Assembly: GCF_018619475.1 (NCBI RefSeq)
Contig: NZ_JAHFZG010000003.1
Location: 1 to 64,000 of the forward strand
DNA from: Rhodomicrobium sp. Az07
Lineage (GTDB): Bacteria; Pseudomonadota; Alphaproteobacteria; Rhizobiales; Rhodomicrobiaceae
Direction: 5' to 3'
DNA: 64,000 nucleotides
This document shows positions 62,686 through 64,000 of the stretch, one piece after another (the first letter of the stretch is position 1; each line of letters starts with the position of its first letter). The notes below the pieces were generated by a model. That model was not told the origin of the DNA and searched no databases. It saw only the letters and a list, made by a program, of their open reading frames with translations. The translations under genes were made by a program, and so were the position numbers.

Positions 62686-64000
62686 ATGGGTGAGACATTG
62701 CGCAAGGTGGCCGTGATCGGCGGCGTCCGCACGCCCTTCTGCCGGGGCAACACGGGCTTTGACGATCTGACCAACCTCGACCTGCTCACGGCGGCGCTGA
62801 ACGGGCTCGTCGAGAAATATCGTCTTCAGGGCGAGCATATCGACGAGGTGGTTGGCGGCGCGGTCGTCACCCATGCGCGCGACTTCAACCTCACGCGCGA
62901 GGCGGTGATCGGCACGAAGCTCAACGAAGATACGCCCGGCGTCACGTTGAGCCAGGCCTGCGGCACAAGCCTTCAGGCGGCGCTCGGTTCGGCGGCGAAG
63001 ATCGCCATCGGTGCCATCGACAGCGCCATCGCCTGCGGCACGGACACGGTTTCCGATCCGCCCATCGAGCTGAAGCGCGCGCTTGCGAAGCGGCTCGCCA
63101 AGGTGTCGAGCGAGAAGACCGTGAAGGGCAAGGCGACGTCGCTTCTCTCCGGCTTTTCGCTCGGCGACATCTCGGTCAGCCCGCCCGCCAACGCGGAGCC
63201 GCGCACGGGCCTTTCCATGGGCCAGCATTGCGAACTCATGGCGAAGGAATGGCAGATCGCGCGCGAGGATCAGGACAAGCTTGCCCACGAGAGCCACAGG
63301 AACGCGGCGGCCGCCTACGATTCGGGCTTCCTCGACGATCTGCTGGTGCCGACGGCGGGCGTCTACCGCGACAACAATTTGCGCCCCGAGATCAGCCTCG
63401 AAAAGCTCGCCACACTGAAACCCGCCTTCGACAAGGAAAACGGCACGCTGACAGCGGCGAATTCCACGCCGCTCACGGATGGCGCGTCCGCCGTGCTGCT
63501 GGCGTCGGAAGACTGGGCGAAGGCGCACGGGCTGAAGCCGCAAGCCTATCTCACCTTCGGCCAGCATTGGGGCATCGACTTCGTGGACGCCCGGCGCGGC
63601 CTTCTCATGGCGCCGACCGTCGCCGTGTCGAAGATGCTCGACCGCGCGGGGCTGACCTTGCAGGACTTCGACTTCTACGAGATCCACGAGGCGTTCGCCG
63701 CGCAGGTGCTGTGTACGCTGAAGGCGTGGGAAGACGCCGACTATTGCAAGACGATGCTCGGCAAGGACAAGCCGCTCGGCTCCATCGACCGCTCGAAGCT
63801 GAACGTGAAGGGATCGAGCCTCGCCTACGGGCACCCCTTCGCGGCCACGGGCGCGCGCATCGTCGCGCAGCTTGCGAAAATCCTCGAAGAAAATGGCGGC
63901 GGGCGCGGGCTGATTTCGATCTGCACAGCGGGCGGCATGGGGGTCTGCGCGATCCTCGAACGCCCGAAGGGCGACATCCGCGCCGAACAGACGAAGCCCG
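62686..64000 (+). CDS. fadI: Acetyl-CoA C-acyltransferase FadI, 3' end cut by window edge
   Basis: This thiolase closes the beta-oxidation spiral by cleaving 3-ketoacyl-CoA. From ATG 62686 the 438 codons seen contain the nucleophilic Cys in LSQACGTSLQAAL, YEIHEAFAAQVL with the catalytic His, AYGHPFAATGARIVAQL and the late Cys in ISICTAGGMGV. No stop is reached, but the family is about 440 residues, so only a few codons can be missing. TAANSTPLTDGASAVLL is the FadI wording. It follows fadJ by 81 nt. Confidence 0.95.
   Translation, partial: MGETLRKVAVIGGVRTPFCRGNTGFDDLTNLDLLTAALNGLVEKYRLQGEHIDEVVGGAVVTHARDFNLTREAVIGTKLNEDTPGVTLSQACGTSLQAALGSAAKIAIGAIDSAIACGTDTVSDPPIELKRALAKRLAKVSSEKTVKGKATSLLSGFSLGDISVSPPANAEPRTGLSMGQHCELMAKEWQIAREDQDKLAHESHRNAAAAYDSGFLDDLLVPTAGVYRDNNLRPEISLEKLATLKPAFDKENGTLTAANSTPLTDGASAVLLASEDWAKAHGLKPQAYLTFGQHWGIDFVDARRGLLMAPTVAVSKMLDRAGLTLQDFDFYEIHEAFAAQVLCTLKAWEDADYCKTMLGKDKPLGSIDRSKLNVKGSSLAYGHPFAATGARIVAQLAKILEENGGGRGLISICTAGGMGVCAILERPKGDIRAEQTKP

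Noticed and set aside
60586-63834. Very long minus-strand open frame (1082 codons) opposite fadJ and fadI
   Set aside because: It is a shadow of high-G+C codon bias in the fad genes: composition is dominated by Arg, His, Ala and Glu, with no recognisable domain, and the plus strand encodes textbook FadJ and FadI.

Overview
This window is high-G+C alphaproteobacterial DNA, most likely from the order Hyphomicrobiales (Rhizobiales). The order is suggested by a livHMGF operon with a DUF6867 gene before livK, by the recG-sdhE-mfd neighbourhood, by rpmI-rplT close to pheS, and by an ExoF/ExoY-type exopolysaccharide locus. I do not assign a genus.

Region 1 (1-8975) looks like a foreign island. It starts with the edge of an IS5-family element. 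It carries a compact siderophore-uptake cassette: a TonB-dependent receptor with a small downstream gene, a divergent AraC/PchR-type regulator, and a YbtPQ/IrtAB-like pair of half ABC transporters. It ends with a truncated serine recombinase and a truncated tyrosine integrase against the 3' end of a tRNA-Ser(CGA) gene. No siderophore biosynthesis gene is visible. An identical 9-base motif lies exactly 62 nt upstream of the receptor start (as I place it) and of the transporter operon start, which suggests one regulon under the AraC protein.

Region 2 (9427-34031) is housekeeping: a SPOR protein, a P1-family peptidase, murI, purB, rpmI-rplT, pheS (without pheT), recG, sdhE, mfd and a branched-chain amino-acid ABC operon (liv), with an ArsR-type regulator upstream. 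Four isolated glycan- or methyl-transfer genes (13999, 16030, 21140, 26322) sit singly between these loci. At least three are clearly richer in A+T than their neighbours, which suggests separate acquisitions.

Region 3 (34104-56397) is a large exopolysaccharide locus of the Wzx/Wzy type, built of short blocks on alternating strands. Its machinery includes a GumC-like chain-length protein, a Wzx-like flippase, an O-antigen ligase/Wzy-like polymerase, a Wza/ExoF-like export protein, a polyprenyl-phosphate sugar transferase, a WecG/TagA-type transferase and several GT2/GT4 enzymes. It also carries a periplasmic GH10 glycosidase. The sugar-modifying genes (glucose-1-phosphate cytidylyltransferase, sugar C-methyltransferase, RmlC-like epimerase, extended SDR, PIG-L deacetylase, PLP aminotransferase, DUF4910 protein) point to a branched or amino CDP-sugar. 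No CDP-glucose 4,6-dehydratase is recognisable in the window. A protein with an internally duplicated cysteine-rich domain is also encoded here.

Region 4 (56411-64000) returns to ordinary metabolism: a small zincin-like metalloprotein, an exported Mn-type superoxide dismutase, and a fadE-fadJ-fadI beta-oxidation operon that runs off the right edge with fadI nearly complete. No CRISPR array, rRNA or intact phage was seen.
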